From positions 3,858,501 through 3,922,500 of the forward strand of contig CANXME010002591.1 of assembly GCA_948144175.1 (NCBI GenBank): a stretch of DNA of 64,000 bases, given 5' to 3'. Made by a program: the position numbers and the translations under genes. Positions 13,443-24,260 of this stretch are shown here, one piece after another (position 1 is the stretch's first letter; each line of letters starts with the position of its first letter). The notes below the pieces were generated by a model. It was not told where the DNA came from. It did no database searches and saw only the letters and a program-made list of their open reading frames with translations. Source of the DNA: Closterium sp. NIES-65. Taxonomy: Eukaryota; Streptophyta; Zygnematophyceae; Desmidiales; Closteriaceae.

Positions 13443-13573
13443 TGTCAGAACTTTATAGCTTATACATTTGTGTAGGCTGTAGTGGGGCAGCCCATATGGG
13501 GTACAACCCAATTAGGGTTAGTACTTGTACCCAACTGTTTCATAGTTCATTCATCCCTTCTCACTTCTCGTCA
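13443..13573 (+). repeat. A2 3' LTR (131 bp)
   Basis: It is preceded by the conserved purine tract CTATGGGGGTG and followed by the target duplication CACTG. After it the A1 reading resumes at the point where A2 entered. Confidence 0.93.
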
Positions 13574-13897
13574 CACTGTACAGCGCACACCTCTTGCCGT
13601 TGACCACAGACTCACCGGACCCTTTCCTAATGAGCTGTTTGAGCCTAGTGGTCCTTACGCAGAGCTTGTGGGCTGCCTCATGTACCCGATGACTTGTACT
13701 CGCCTAGACCTCGCCTTCCCTCTCAGCATCCTTGCTCGCTTTGTTGCACAAGGGAGACACCGTCCAGTTCATTAAACACCTGCTGTGAGGGTGGAGAAGT
13801 ACCTACCAACATCATCAGGTGTGGGGCTGGTTCTTGGAGGGAGACAGGACGTCGTGCTTACTGGTCACTGTGACGCCTCTTACGCTGACGACGCCGA

Positions 13898-14309
13898 TGT
13901 TGGAAACCTATAGTTCGCGCTTCCGATGTGTCGAGCACTACAATGTAAGCGAAGTGAACCGCAGCGAAGTAATAGCGAGGCAACCAAAGCGGTTGACAGA
14001 AAGACAACAAGAGGTTAAGCGAAGGTCAAAGTCACTGCCCTTTGACTCGCCGAAAAGCAGCTCGAGAGCAAGGACAGATAACTAGCTCGCTATTGAGCAG
14101 TTACCCGAGTCGTCGTTGTATCGAACCGCAACAGTAGTTACAGTTAGTTAAACCTTTCTTATTCCTTGTAATCATATAAAGCCCTATATCTCTTTGTTAT
14201 TGTCAACTTATCTTGTTCTCACACACCAGTGCAAGGTGGTTCAATCAGCCTACATTAAACGCTTCAAACGGTTCTTGAAACGATCCTAAGAGAATTTCTC
14301 AGTCCAACA
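13898..14309 (+). mobile_element. Solo LTR of an unrelated LTR family (412 bp)
   Basis: It starts TGTTGG and ends CCAACA, a 6-bp inverted terminal pair, and is flanked by a perfect 5-bp duplication GCCGA (13,893-13,897 and 14,310-14,314). It splits the A1 RNase H region. A TATA-like stretch (CATATAAAGCCC near 14,171) and no coding content fit a solo LTR. It shares nothing obvious with the short LTRs elsewhere in the window. The orientation is assigned from the TATA-like stretch only. Confidence 0.85.
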
Positions 14310-14893
14310 GCCGAGACGCACAAGTCTACTTAGGGGTACTGTTTTAGCCTGGGCTATGGAGCTGTTTTGTGGAGGCCCACACATTCCTCCTCGGTCTTGA
14401 CCTCTACTGCTGAGGCCGAGATCTACGCTGGAGCTATGGCTGCACAGGAGCTGCGCTGGCTGACGTTCTTGCTCATCGACCTTGGTGAGCGGCCGAGCTC
14501 TGCGCTGGCTGACGTTCTTACTCATCGACCTTGGTGAGCGGCCGAGCTCTGCGCCGACCTTGTTCACTGATAACAGGACGACGAATATCCTCTGTCGAGA
14601 GCCACGACTGGAGAGCAGAATGAAGCACATTAACGTCAGGTAGTTTCTTCTATGAGAGTTGCAGAGGCGTGGACAGGCTCGCTTCGACTTTGTCGAGTCC
14701 GAGACCAACACTGCAGGCATCTTCACCAAGGCCCTGCCGCCTTGTGACCACCAGAGGTGTTGTGTGCAGTTAGGTCTCGTTGACACATGTTCTCGCCTTT
14801 CATAGTCTTGTGTTCTCTCCTTGCTTTGTTTGCTTGATGTGATAAGGCGATTTTGAGGAGACTCAAAAGGGGAGGCGTATGTCACACCTACAA

Positions 14894-15377
14894 TGGTCAT
14901 CGCCCGGATAGTAGACATATATGTCTTATCTCGTACACTAGAAAAAATGCTTGGGTTATCTTGTATTTGGGATGGTTTAAGGTGTCTTACTAGTCTTGTA
15001 AATGGAAACTTTTTTAACTACTTATAATTTTTTTACATCTTGAAAAGAGTTTCTCATAATGAGTGTGGATGTTGCGAAGGTGCCACTACGTCAACCATTG
15101 TTTGGGAAGCCACGTCATAGAAAATACTTGCAGAGGCAAATTTGGTAGTACCTGAGTCAGCACGTGGAAGAATTCGCGCATCGCAAAGGTAAAAATGTAC
15201 GCGGTATTTCGAGTTTCACTATAAAGTATTGCAGTTTCGATTATAAGACACATATGTCTTATCTCGTACACACAGATAGGTGTCTTATAATGAGGCTAGC
15301 ATGTTTATAAGAGACACCCGGATAATAGACAACCCCTGTCTACTAATCAACATTGTCTACTATCCGGACGATGACGG
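14894..15377. mobile_element. M1: small inverted-repeat DNA element (MITE-like, 484 bp)
   Basis: The terminal inverted repeats are 24 nt with about 3 mismatches. Each contains CCGGATAGTAGACA, at 14,904-14,917 and, reversed, at 15,354-15,367. TA follows the right end; the left flank is AA. There is no transposase. Subterminal copies of TGTCTTAT (near 14,919, 15,257 and 15,288) lie internally, and a second imperfect inverted copy of the end lies near 15,317. The repeat layout matches Tn1 and Tn2/Tn3, so it is probably a non-autonomous relative moved by a pogo-like transposase. Confidence 0.75.
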
Positions 15378-15579
15378 TACATGTGATGAGGCGATTTCTG
15401 TTTGCACACTTTACATAAACCTCTGTAAACTCTTGAACTAGCCTTGTGGCTCTTTTGCTTGTGCTCGGAGTGTGTGGTGACGTTGTGATCCACCATGAGC
15501 TTTGTTTCTTTGTGACTGGTCTTGTGATCATACACTTTTGGTTTTGCTTGACACACCCCTCACTTAGACTATGGGGATG

Positions 15580-15688
15580 TGTCAAATGTTGTAGTCTTAG
15601 TGATGTGTGTTCTAGGGGGTACAACAGTTAGGGTCACGTTTATGTACCCCAACCAACCTTAGTCAAACCAACACTTTCTTTCTTGACA
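15580..15688 (+). repeat. A1 3' LTR (109 bp)
   Basis: It starts TGTCAAATGTTGTAG after the tract CTATGGGGATG and ends CTTGACA. It is the same family as the B1 LTR. Confidence 0.85.
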
Positions 15689-15920
15689 TTGAGATCCACC
15701 TTGACCTTGCTTTGCTTCTTGTATTGACTGGTTTTGTGACCGTTTGTTCACCCTGCTTGCTTTGATGGCCCTCATTGCCTGTGGGGGTGTGTCAAATGTT
15801 ATTATTTGTTATAGGCTGCAGTGAAGTGCTCCCTAGTGAGTACAATCTAGTTAGGGTTTCATATTTGTAATCCCTTGCTTTCCTAGTCACAACATTCCGT
15901 TGCATTCCATTTCTGAGACA
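15689..15920 (+). mobile_element. A3: 3' UTR and 3' LTR of a further copia element
   Basis: At 15,689-15,789 the sequence reads a copia 3' UTR like those of B1 and B2, with the hairpin GGTT-TTGT-GACC at 15,730-15,741 and the tract GTGGGGGTG. A diverged LTR follows at 15,790-15,920 (TGTCAAATG to GAGACA, 131 bp). A1 appears to have entered this UTR, so the rest of A3 should lie to the left, outside the window. Old and incomplete. Confidence 0.65.
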
Positions 15921-16138
15921 TCGTATTCTCCCGGATAAAACACCCTAGGGTATTATAAAAACCACTGGGAAAAAATGGAAGGGGTCTCCTCAAAGGAAAA
16001 TCCTAAATAATACCCGGGTCTTATTATATGGTATATTTTTTATCAAGTAGAAAAGATGTGAAACAAAATCAAGGGCGTGACTCCACTTCAAAAATGTTGA
16101 CCAGTGCCGCAAAACAGAGTATACGAGGATAACGTAAC

Positions 16139-16178
16139 TGCCCACTGGAATCTGCCACGTGGCAAATTCGAGTGGGCA
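16139..16178. other. 40-bp near-perfect palindrome centred on CACGTG
   Basis: The two 20-bp halves meet at 16,158/16,159 without a spacer and match at 18 of 20 positions. The centre is GCCACGTGGC. It lies in a stretch of Tn2 (about 16,131-16,340) that has no counterpart in Tn3, so it may be part of a separate small insertion. Confidence 0.8.
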
Positions 16179-16481
16179 ATTTTGGCACTTGATAGGGTGA
16201 AAACAAAGCCAATTGCGTGGCGAGGGTTCATGCAACCGCCGAGGCCAGAATCGCGCACGGTGGTGCGTTCTTACTGTACAAGTCACTTGACTGGTTTGGT
16301 CACGTGTCTGTGCCTCATGTGAGAAGGTGATTTTCACCTATTGGGCCACTTGCGGTGGAAGATTCGCCAGCGTGGCGACAGCGAGATTGTGGGAGGGGGG
16401 AAATCTTGGCAGATTCCTAGTGAAAGTACACGCGAAATTTCACCTAGGGAGCAATTCTCGCGATATCTTCCCGCAAGGAAT

Positions 16482-16591
16482 TGTCAAATGTTGTAGCCTG
16501 TAGTGAGGTTTGTCTTAGGGGGTACAGAAGTTAGGGTTTGTTATATGTACCCCAACCAACATCAATGGAACACCCATTCCTCATTTTGACA
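16482..16591 (+). repeat. B1 5' LTR (110 bp)
   Basis: It runs from TGTCAAATGTTGTAGCC to CATTTTGACA and is the same length and sequence as the 3' copy at 29,373-29,482. Confidence 0.95.
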
Positions 16592-17371
16592 TGGTATCAG
16601 CTAGGTTAGGATCCTGTGGGATCCCGTTCCTCCGTTCTCCGTTCGTACCTCCCGAGCCTGATCCTACCTCTCGTTCGTACCAGTTTCGTTGTTCCCGCGC
16701 CTAGTACCGAGCCTAGCGCCATCTCCCCCGTCGCGTCACGCCCGTTCCCCCCCGTCGCGTCGCGCCCGTTCCCCCCGTCGCGTCGCGCCCGTTCCCCCCG
16801 TCGCGTCGCGCCCGTTCCCCCCGTCGCGTCGCGCCCGTTCCCCCCCGTCGCGTCGCGCCCGTTCCCCCCGTCGCGTCGCGCCCGCCTGTTACCCCCCCCG
16901 TCCCGTCGCCCTGTCCCGTCGCGTCGCCCTGCCCTGTCCCGTCGCCCTGTCCCGTCGCGTCGCCCTACCCCGTCACGTCGCCCTGCCCTGTCCCGTCGCC
17001 CTGCTCCGTCGCGCCGCCCTGCCCCGTCGCGTCGCCCTGTCCCGTCGCGTCGCCCTGCCCCGTCGCGTCGCTCCCGCCCTTTCCCCCGTCGCGTCGCCCT
17101 CCCTAGGCCCTGGCCCGTCGCCCTCCCTAGGCCCTGGCCCGTCGCCCTCCCTAGGCCCTGGCCCGTCGCCCTCCCTAGGCCCTGGCCCGTCGCCCTCCCT
17201 AGGCCTTGGCCCGTCGCCCTCCCTAGGCTCTGGCCCGTCGCCCTACCCTAGGCCCTGGCCCGTTGCCCTACCCTACGTCTTGGCCCGTCGCCCTAGCCCG
17301 CTCTTCCGCTGCGACTGAGTCCTCTTCCCCCCCGGTTGTTACTCGCCTGTTCGTTCGCGTTGGTTCTCACT
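16592..17371 (+). other. B1 primer site and C-rich leader
   Basis: TGGTATCAGC follows the LTR. A hairpin is formed by GGATCC at 16,609-16,614 and GGATCC at 16,619-16,624. Tandem units follow: CCCGTCGCGTCGCGCCCGTT-like at 16,725-16,890, then CGCCCTCCCTAGGCCCTGGC-like at about 17,090-17,290. The strand is almost free of A. The open frames through it are compositional. Confidence 0.8.
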
Positions 17372-18521
17372 ATGGCGACTCCGCGAGTTCTTCGTTTCGA
17401 CGCCGACGGTAGACCCCTTGACTTTTCCGTCTGGCTTCTTCGCGCTCGTCGTCTGTTAGAGAGTCAGGTCCAGGGGGGCGAGACCCTCTGGTCACACGCT
17501 ACTGGTGACCTCCCTGAGCCCCCCGAGCCTACAGCTTTAGGCCCTGCTCCAGACGACGCTGCTTCGGCTCGCTTTGCCCGTCAGCGCGCTGACCGGACGG
17601 CTTGGACGTCGCGTGACGCTGCGGCCTGCATCGCACTCAGCAGCCTCCTCCCTGAGTCCGAGGAGGTCCACTTTACTCAGGTTCGCACCGCTGCTGCGTA
17701 CCTCACTGCGATTAAGGCCCGCTACTCTACTCCCGCTACTGTCTCTCTCGGCCGTCTTTTCCTCCCGTTCCTGTTTCCTGATCTTGCCTCGTTTGAGCGC
17801 TCTGCTGACTTGATCGCTCACCTCCGCTCGCTCGACGCTAGTTACCGCGCTGCTTGCACTGAGGCACAGCTTGCACTGCTTCCTCCCCCCATGGCGATTA
17901 CTGTCTATTTCATCGCCACTAGCCTCCCTGACCGCCTTGCCTCCGTTCGTGACGCGCTTCTGCTGAAGCACCCTAGTGAGCTGACTATCGAGGTCCTTGA
18001 GTCTGCACTCAAGGACGTCGAGAGCAACCTTCGTTCGGTAGCTGCCGCCTCTGGTACTGTGTCCCCCCCACTCTTCCACGGGTGCACAGTCCCGCAGTTA
18101 CCCACCTTCACTGCCTCTCTTGCCACTGCCGCTACTGACGCGACTGCGGCTGCTGTTACGACTGCGTCGCGGTCCCGCGGCAGGGGGGGCAAGAAAGGTG
18201 GTTCTGGTGGAGGTGGAGGCGGAGGTAGCGGAGGTAGTGGGGGTGCTGTTGCGACTGGCGGTGGTGGGAGTGCAGCGTCTGGAGAGACCCCTCGTGCAGC
18301 GGCTGGTGACTCCACTGCACCTGCTGGTGGCGGCGACCCCCGAGCTCGTCAGTCGCCTCCTGTACTGCCGGCCCCGCTAGGTGGAGCAGCGGCGTGGTAC
18401 CAGGCTCAGCGGCAGCAGCACCTTCAGCAGCAGCAGCAGCCCCTTTCCTCCCAGCAGCCTCAGCAGCAGCAGCGTCAGCAGCTGGCTCCGGGGTCGGGGC
18501 TGCGTCAGCCCCAGCGCGGTA
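17372..18521 (+). CDS. B1 Gag, interrupted by the B2 insertion
   Basis: The start MATPRVLRFDADG is chosen because it is shared by A1 and, in variant form, by every copia Gag in the window. A conserved helical core follows (FLFPDLASFERSADLIAHL around 17,770-17,825; LPPPMAITVYFIATSLPDRL around 17,880-17,940), then basic and Gly-rich segments near 18,170-18,260 and a Gln-rich stretch near 18,405-18,485. Gag forms the particle that packages the element RNA. The frame runs directly into B2 at 18,527. Confidence 0.88.
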
Positions 18522-18526
18522 CTGCT

Positions 18527-18657
18527 TGTCAGATTATTATAGCTGATGCATGTTTGTAGGCTATAGTGGGGTAGCACATATGGGGTACAGTTTGCTAGGG
18601 TTGTATTTGTACCCAACTCTGACTTAGTCAATTCATTCCTCTGCTCATAGTTTCACA
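18527..18657 (+). repeat. B2 5' LTR (131 bp)
   Basis: It runs from TGTCAGATTATTATAGC to AGTTTCACA and is identical to the copy at 24,130-24,260. Confidence 0.95.
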
Positions 18658-19588
18658 TGGTATAGAGCTAGGTCCCTCCAGGACCGAATTTTTTTTTTGG
18701 GCCCACCGAAGCGCGCCCCGAGGCGCGCCCTTTTTTTTTGTTTTAGCGACCCTTCGGGTCGCCCTCTCCCCTGCGGCCCCGCCGCCTGCCCCTTACGCGG
18801 CCCCGCGCTGGCCCCTTACGCGGCCCTGCGCCGCCGGCTCCTACGCGGCCCCGCGCCGGCCCCTTACGCGGCTCCGAGCCGGCCCCTTACGCGGCCCTGG
18901 GCCGCCGGCTCCTACTCGGCCCCTTACGCGGCCCCGCGCCGGCCTCCTTCTCGGCCCCGCCACCGGCCTCCTACACGGCCCGCCGCCGGCCTCCTACTCG
19001 GCCCGCCACCGGCCTCCTACACGGCCCGCCGCCGGCCTCCTACACGGCCCGCCGCCGGCCTCCTACACGGCCCGGCCCCGGCTCCTACTCGGCCCGCCGC
19101 CGGCCTCCTACTCGGCCCGCCACCGGCCTCCTACACGGCCCCGCCGCCGGCTCCTACTCGGCCCCGCCGCCGGCCTCCTACTCGGCCCGTCGCCGGCCTC
19201 CTACTCGGCCCGCCGCCGGCTCCTACTTGGCCCTACCGCCGGCCCTACCGCCGGCCTTGTCCCGGCCCCGCCACTGCACTGCAGCCGAGCCGCCCAGCAG
19301 CAGCCGAGCCGCCCAGCAGCATCCGAGCCGCCCAGCAGCAGCCGAGCCGCCCAGCAGCAGCCGAGCCGCCCAGCAGCAGCCGAGCCGCCCAGCAACAGCC
19401 GAGCTGCCCAGCAGCAGCCGAGCCGCCCAGCAGCAGCCGAGCCGCCCCGCAGTAGCCGAGCCGCCCCGCAGTAGCCGAGCCGCCCGGTACCTGAGCAGCC
19501 CGAGCCGCCTGAGCTGCACGAGCAGCCCGAGCCGCCTGCTGCTGACCTACCCGACTCTCCCATCCCGGTGAGACTTTCAGCTGCTGCT
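18658..19588 (+). other. B2 primer site and structured GC-rich leader
   Basis: Three hairpins follow the primer site: GGTCC/GGACC (18,671-18,685); GCGCGCC/GGCGCGC (about 18,712-18,729); and GCGACCC/GGGTCGC with a TTC loop (18,746-18,762). GGGCCCACC and oligo-T runs lie between them. From about 18,770 to 19,250 there are GGCCTCCTACTCGGCCCGCC-like repeats, then GAGCCGCCCAGCAGCA-like repeats (19,270-19,480). I see no gene in it. Confidence 0.75.
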
Positions 19589-22500
19589 ATGGCCACCCCC
19601 AATGTTCTCACTTTTGACGCTGAGGGGAGGGCCATTGACTTTGCCGTCTGGATCGAGGATCTGCAGCTGTACTTACTGTGTGATGCGGTAGATGAGGTCT
19701 CTCTCTTTGACTTTGTCTCTGGCGCTGTCCCTGCCCCGCCTGCTGATGCTGACTCTGCCGTTCGCTCCAAGTGGGCGACCCGCGATGCTGCTGCACGTCT
19801 TGCTGTGCGGCGCCACCTCCCTTCCTCTGAGCGTGCCCACTTTAGTCAGTGCAAGACCGCTCAGGCCTTGTACGACGCTGTAGTTGCGCGCTACTCCTCC
19901 CCTTCCTCCGCTACCCTTAGCCGCCTCATGCTACCGTTTCTCTTCCCTGACCTCGCTTCCTTTCCCACTGTCGCTGACCTCGTTACCCACCTCCGCGCTA
20001 GTGACACCCGCTACCGCGCTGCCCTTCCTGCTGAGTTCCGCGCTGCGAACCCTCCTCCCATGTACATCACTCTCTACTTTCTCGTCACCCGTCTTCCTGA
20101 GTCCCTTCGTGTCGTTAGGGACCAGTTTCTCTCTGTCTGTCCCACCACTCTCACTGTCGACCTCCTTGAGGAGTCCCTGCTAGCGGCTGAGAAGAGTATT
20201 GTCGCTGTAGGGGCCTCTCGGGGTGACCCTCGCACCCCCATCTTTGAGGGGTGTGGTCCCTCCCCCCTGCTGCCCTCTGTCGCCTCTGCCGCTGCGGCCG
20301 ACCTCGTTGGTTTTGAGTCGGTCGGCGCGGCGTCTGCCCCCAGTGGCAGACGCCGCACTGGCAAGGGCAAGGGGGGCAAGGGAGCGGGTGGAGCCAGAGG
20401 GGGCGGTGGAGGAGGCGGTGGGGGTGGAGGGGGGAGTGGGGGTGGCGGAGGGGGTGGTGGCGGGAGTGGAGGTAGTAGTGGCGGCGGTGGAGGCGGAGGT
20501 GGCGGCGGAGGTGGTAGCGGAGGAGGCGGTGGGAGCGGTGGGAGCGACGGTCCATGGACGTCGCTCGTACGTCCATGATGCATGCGGCTGCTCCCCATTT
20601 TCTGTGGCCGTTTGCGGTCAGGTACGCTGCGCACCAGATCAACCTCCACCCCAGGGTCTCTCGACCGGAGACCTCCCCAGCTCTGTTGTGGACGGGGAAG
20701 GTTGGCGATGCGTCGGCGTTCCGGGTCTGGGGATCTCGGGCGTTTGTTCGCGACCTGTCTGCGGACAAGCTGTCCCCTCGTGCTTCTCCCTGCGTCTTCC
20801 TCGGGTTCCCCCCCGACGCCCCTGGGTGGCAGTTTTACCACCCCACCTCTCGACGTGTTCTGTCCTCCCAGGACGTCACGTTCGACGAGTCGGTACCCTA
20901 CTACCGCCTCTTCCCCTACCGCACTCCGTCCCTCCCCCCACCCCCCCTCTTCTTGGTACCAGGTCCCCCCCCAGTAGTCCCCCTCCCCCCTCAGGGTCCT
21001 GCCCCTTCAGGTGTGTCTCAGGTAGACGCGGTCGAGCCTGTCGAGGTCACTGGTGACTCCGGTGCTGCTGCGGGAGCTGAGTCTGGGGGTGCTGGGCCTG
21101 GGGGTGCTGAGCCTGGGGGTGCTGAGCCTGGGGGTGCTGTGCCTGGGGGTGCTGAGCCTGGGGGTGCTGAGCCTGGGGGTGCGGAGTCTGGGGGTGCTGG
21201 GCCTGGGGGTGCTGAGCCTGGGGGTGCTGTGCCTGGGGGTGCTGTGTCTGGGGGTACTGAGCCTGGGGGTGCTGAGCCGGGAGGTGCCGAGCCTGGAGGT
21301 ACTGTGCCTGGGGGTGCTTCGTCTCACCGGGAGCCGCTCTCTCCACAGGAGCTGCGTGAGTGGTTTGCCCGGCGCTGGAGGCGTGCCGCTGGTGCTGGTG
21401 GTTCTTCGGCTGCGGAGGGCGCTGCTGCGACGCGACCTGGCGGTGCTCGTCCTGTGGGTGCTGGAGCTGCTGGGTCTGAGTGTTCTCCTGGAGCTGGTCC
21501 TGCTGAGGACGTTGGCGCTGAGCCTGCGGTTGGTGGTCCGACTGACGGTGCTCCTGGTGCTGCTGCTGGAGGTTCTGGAGCTTCTGGTGGTTCTGCTGGA
21601 GGTGCTGCTGGAGTGGGTGCTCCTGCCGGGGGTGCTGGTGCTGTTCCTGCTGTTTCTGGCGTCGCCGCGCGGCCTCGACCGTACTTCGTTCCGCTCCTGC
21701 AGCAGGTTCTTGGTCTTACACCTCCTCCTCCTTCCTTCGAGGGTCCGCAGCCTGTCCGGTCACAGCCACAGCTACAGCCTGCCTCCCCTTTGCCTGCTCC
21801 TTCTCCCTACGCTGGTCCGACTGGAGGTCTTACTGAGCGTCGTGAGCCTGCGTCTCGTCCTGCGTCGCCTGTTCGTACTGAGCGCGCTAGTGGTCGCGGG
21901 TCGCGTCAGCGTCCTCCTCCTGTCCCTGGCACGCACCGGATGTCACTGCGTCCGTCCACTGCTCCTCTGCGTGCCCCTTTGCCTTCTCCTCCTGCTTCCT
22001 CTCTTCCTGCTCTTGCCGACCCGGAGTCGGACTCTCTTCGTGCTGCCAGTCCTACTGTCACGCGTCTCCTTGCTACTGCTGTCACTGACCCTTCCTTCGA
22101 GTCGTCTGCTGCGTCTGCCCTTGTCACTGAGCTTGTCGACTTTGCTGCGCGCTGTCGTCTAGACTACGCTGCTCGTCTTGTCGCTGAGTCTGAGTCCGCC
22201 TGTCCTCCGTCCGTCGGGGGTGAGTGTGCCCTTGGCACGGACGTCCTAGAGGACAGGCAGGAGGAGTTCCAGTGTCTAGCCGCTACTTCACCTCGTCTCG
22301 CGTCTGTACTGCTAGCCCCTGAGGGAGACCCGGATGCACTAGACATCCCGACTCCGCGTTCTTACGCGGAGGCCGTAGAGGGTCCCTACTCCTCTCAGTG
22401 GCAGGCAGCTATGGATGCAGAGATGGCTTCCTGGAAGTCCACAGGCACCTACGTTGACGCGGTTCCCCCTCCTGGGGCGAACATCGTCAGTGGCATGTGG

Positions 22501-23925
22501 ATCTTCAGGGTGAAGCGGCCGCCGGGCTCGCCGCCTGTCTTCAAGGCGCGTTACGTGGCTCGTGGCTTCAGTCAGCGGCAGGGAGTTGACTACTTTCAGA
22601 CCTTCTCTCCCACCCCGAAGATGACCACTCTTCGGGTGCTGCTGCACATTGCCGCTCAGCGCGACTACGAGCTTCACTCTCTCGACTTCAGCACTGCGTT
22701 CCTGCAGGGTAGCCTGCACGAGGAGATCTGGCTGCGCCGTCCGCCTGGCTTCACTGGGACTTTCCCTCCTGGCACCCAGTGGAGCCTCCGACGGCCAGTC
22801 TACGGTCTCCGCCAGGCACCGCGTGAGTGGCACGACACACTGAGGACTACGCTTGCGGCTCTTGGGTTTGCTCCTTCTACTGCTGACCCGTCGCTGTTTC
22901 TTCGCACCGACACTTCCCTGCCGCCGTTCTACATCCTAGTGTACGTCGACGACTTGGTCTTTGCCACAGCGGACACTGCTGGACTCGCCTACGTGAAGTC
23001 CGAGCTGCTGAAGAGACACACGTGCACAGACCTGGGTGAACTGCGCAGCTACCTTGGCTTGCAGATCACTCGGGACAGAGCACGCCGCACCATTACCCTG
23101 ACTCAGTCACACATGGTGCAGCAGGTCCTTCAGCGCTTCGGCTTCACGTACTCCTCGCCTCAGGCCACTCCTCTGCCTACTCGTCACTCACTCTCAGCTC
23201 TGCCTTCGGATGAGTCCGTAGAGTCGAGTGGTCCGTATGCAGAGCTTGTTGGCTGCCTCATGTACCTGATGACCTGCACTCGACCTGACCTTGCATACCC
23301 TCTGAGCATCCTTGCACGCTATGTTGCTCCTGGGAGACACCGACCAGAGCACATGGCTGCAGCGAAGAGGGTATTGCGCTACCTGTGCAGTACGTCGGGC
23401 ATGGGGCTAGTGCTTGGAGGGCGGAGTCCAGTGGTCCTTACTGGGCACGCAGACGCTTCTTGGGCTGACGACCAGGCTACTCAGCGGTCGTCACAGGGTT
23501 ACACCTTCAGCCTTGGTTCCGGCTCTGTCTCGTGGCGGTCTACTCGCTCGTCTTCGGTTCTCGGCTCCAGTTGTGAGGCTGAGATCTACGCCGGGGCCAT
23601 GGCTGCACAGGAGCTTCGCTGGCTCACCTACCTGCTGACTGACCTTGGAGAGCTGCCTCGTTCTCCTCCAGTGCTGTACGTAGACAACAAGGCCATGTTG
23701 GCCTTGTGTCGAGAGCAGCGCTTGGAGCACAGAACGAAGCACATTGCTCTCCGCTACTTCCTTGCTCGTGAGCTGCAGCAGCGTGGTCAGTTGCGACTTG
23801 CTTACGTGGCCTCTGAGGCCAACACTGCTGATGTGTTCACCAAGGCACTTGCGCCTTGCGACCATCAGCGCTTTTGTACCCAGCTGGGTCTTGTACCTGT
23901 CTTGCCTCACTTGCTCTCTTCTTGA
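19589..23925 (+). pseudogene. B2 gag and pol regions
   Basis: Gag starts MATPNVLTFDAEGRAIDF at 19,589 and has a long poly-Gly segment (about 20,390-20,550). The pol part begins near 20,554 in the distal half of integrase (MDVARTSMMHAAAPHFLWPF). It continues through a long Gly-Ala-Glu-Pro repeat (21,060-21,320), the FARRWRRA stretch, reverse transcriptase (FYILVYVDDLVFAT near 22,928) and RNase H with ANTADVFTKAL near 23,819, ending at 23,925. Treated as a fossil: some usual parts are not visible. Confidence 0.88.
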
Positions 23926-24129
23926 CTTTACTTGTACTTTGACATATATATACCTGCTCTTGCTTGTCTAGTTTTATATATATGTCTGTACTCCTGCATG
24001 TGAACTGGCCTCTGGCCTTGCTCTTGTGCTCGGACTGTGTGGTGACTTTGTGATCCACCCTGAGCTTGCTTTGCTTTGCTTGACTGGTCTTGTGACCCCT
24101 TGTTCTCCCCCACTTTGCCTATGGGGGTG

Positions 24130-24260
24130 TGTCAGATTATTATAGCTGATGCATGTTTGTAGGCTATAGTGGGGTAGCACATATGGGGTACAGTTTGCTA
24201 GGGTTGTATTTGTACCCAACTCTGACTTAGTCAATTCATTCCTCTGCTCATAGTTTCACA
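24130..24260 (+). repeat. B2 3' LTR (131 bp)
   Basis: It is preceded by CTATGGGGGTG and followed by the second CTGCT, after which B1 resumes. Confidence 0.95.

Larger units (their letters stand above)
6150..13573 (+). mobile_element. A2: Ty1/copia element inserted in A1
   Basis: The element is 7,424 bp, with 131-bp LTRs at 6,150-6,280 and 13,443-13,573 that differ at about 6 sites (about 4.6%). The 5-bp target duplication CACTG is at 6,145-6,149 and 13,574-13,578. It has a TGGTATCGAGC primer site, a long GC-rich leader, gag, protease, integrase, reverse transcriptase and RNase H. It is broken (about half a dozen breaks) and intermediate in age: older than B1, B2, D and G, younger than its host A1. 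Confidence 0.93.
2550..14810 (+). pseudogene. A1 pol region (interrupted by A2 and a solo LTR)
   Basis: Domains in order are a protease-like stretch near 2,700-2,760, a Gln-rich linker near 3,065-3,120, integrase remains from about 3,240 to 3,960, a Ser/Gly/Gln-rich linker (about 4,080-4,760), reverse transcriptase from about 5,400 with a YVDDL box near 5,935, and, beyond A2, the end of reverse transcriptase and RNase H (13,579-13,897 and 14,310-14,810). It is heavily broken. The order integrase before reverse transcriptase identifies Ty1/copia. Confidence 0.8.
355..15688 (+). mobile_element. A1: old Ty1/copia element carrying three insertions
   Basis: LTRs are at 355-463 and 15,580-15,688. 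Between them lie a C-rich leader (464-1,181), a gag region, and protease, integrase, reverse transcriptase and RNase H regions in the copia order. The internal part is closest to B1: both have the Gag start MATPRVLRFDA and the same layout. A2, a solo LTR and the DNA element M1 are inserted in it. It is broken many times (clearly more than ten breaks). LTR divergence of about 12% makes it the oldest full-length copy here. The flanks do not give a clean target duplication, as expected if it arose as a tandem with A0. Confidence 0.85.
18527..24260 (+). mobile_element. B2: recent Ty1/copia element nested in B1 gag
   Basis: The element is 5,734 bp with 131-bp LTRs at 18,527-18,657 and 24,130-24,260 that are identical by eye. 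The target duplication CTGCT is at 18,522-18,526 and 24,261-24,265. Parts seen are the primer site TGGTATAGAGC, leader, gag, the distal part of integrase, reverse transcriptase and RNase H. It is shorter than A2, D and G and is broken (one or two breaks), yet very young. It would need proteins from other copies to have moved in this form. Confidence 0.95.

Noticed and set aside
18746-18762. A UUCG tetraloop hairpin in the B2 leader
   Set aside because: The best pairing is a 7-bp stem with a three-base loop; the C-UUCG-G closure would break the stem.
20390-20550. Poly-Gly frames and antisense poly-Pro frames as separate proteins
   Set aside because: They are the Gly-rich segment of copia Gag and its antisense shadow, repeated in A2, B2, D and G.
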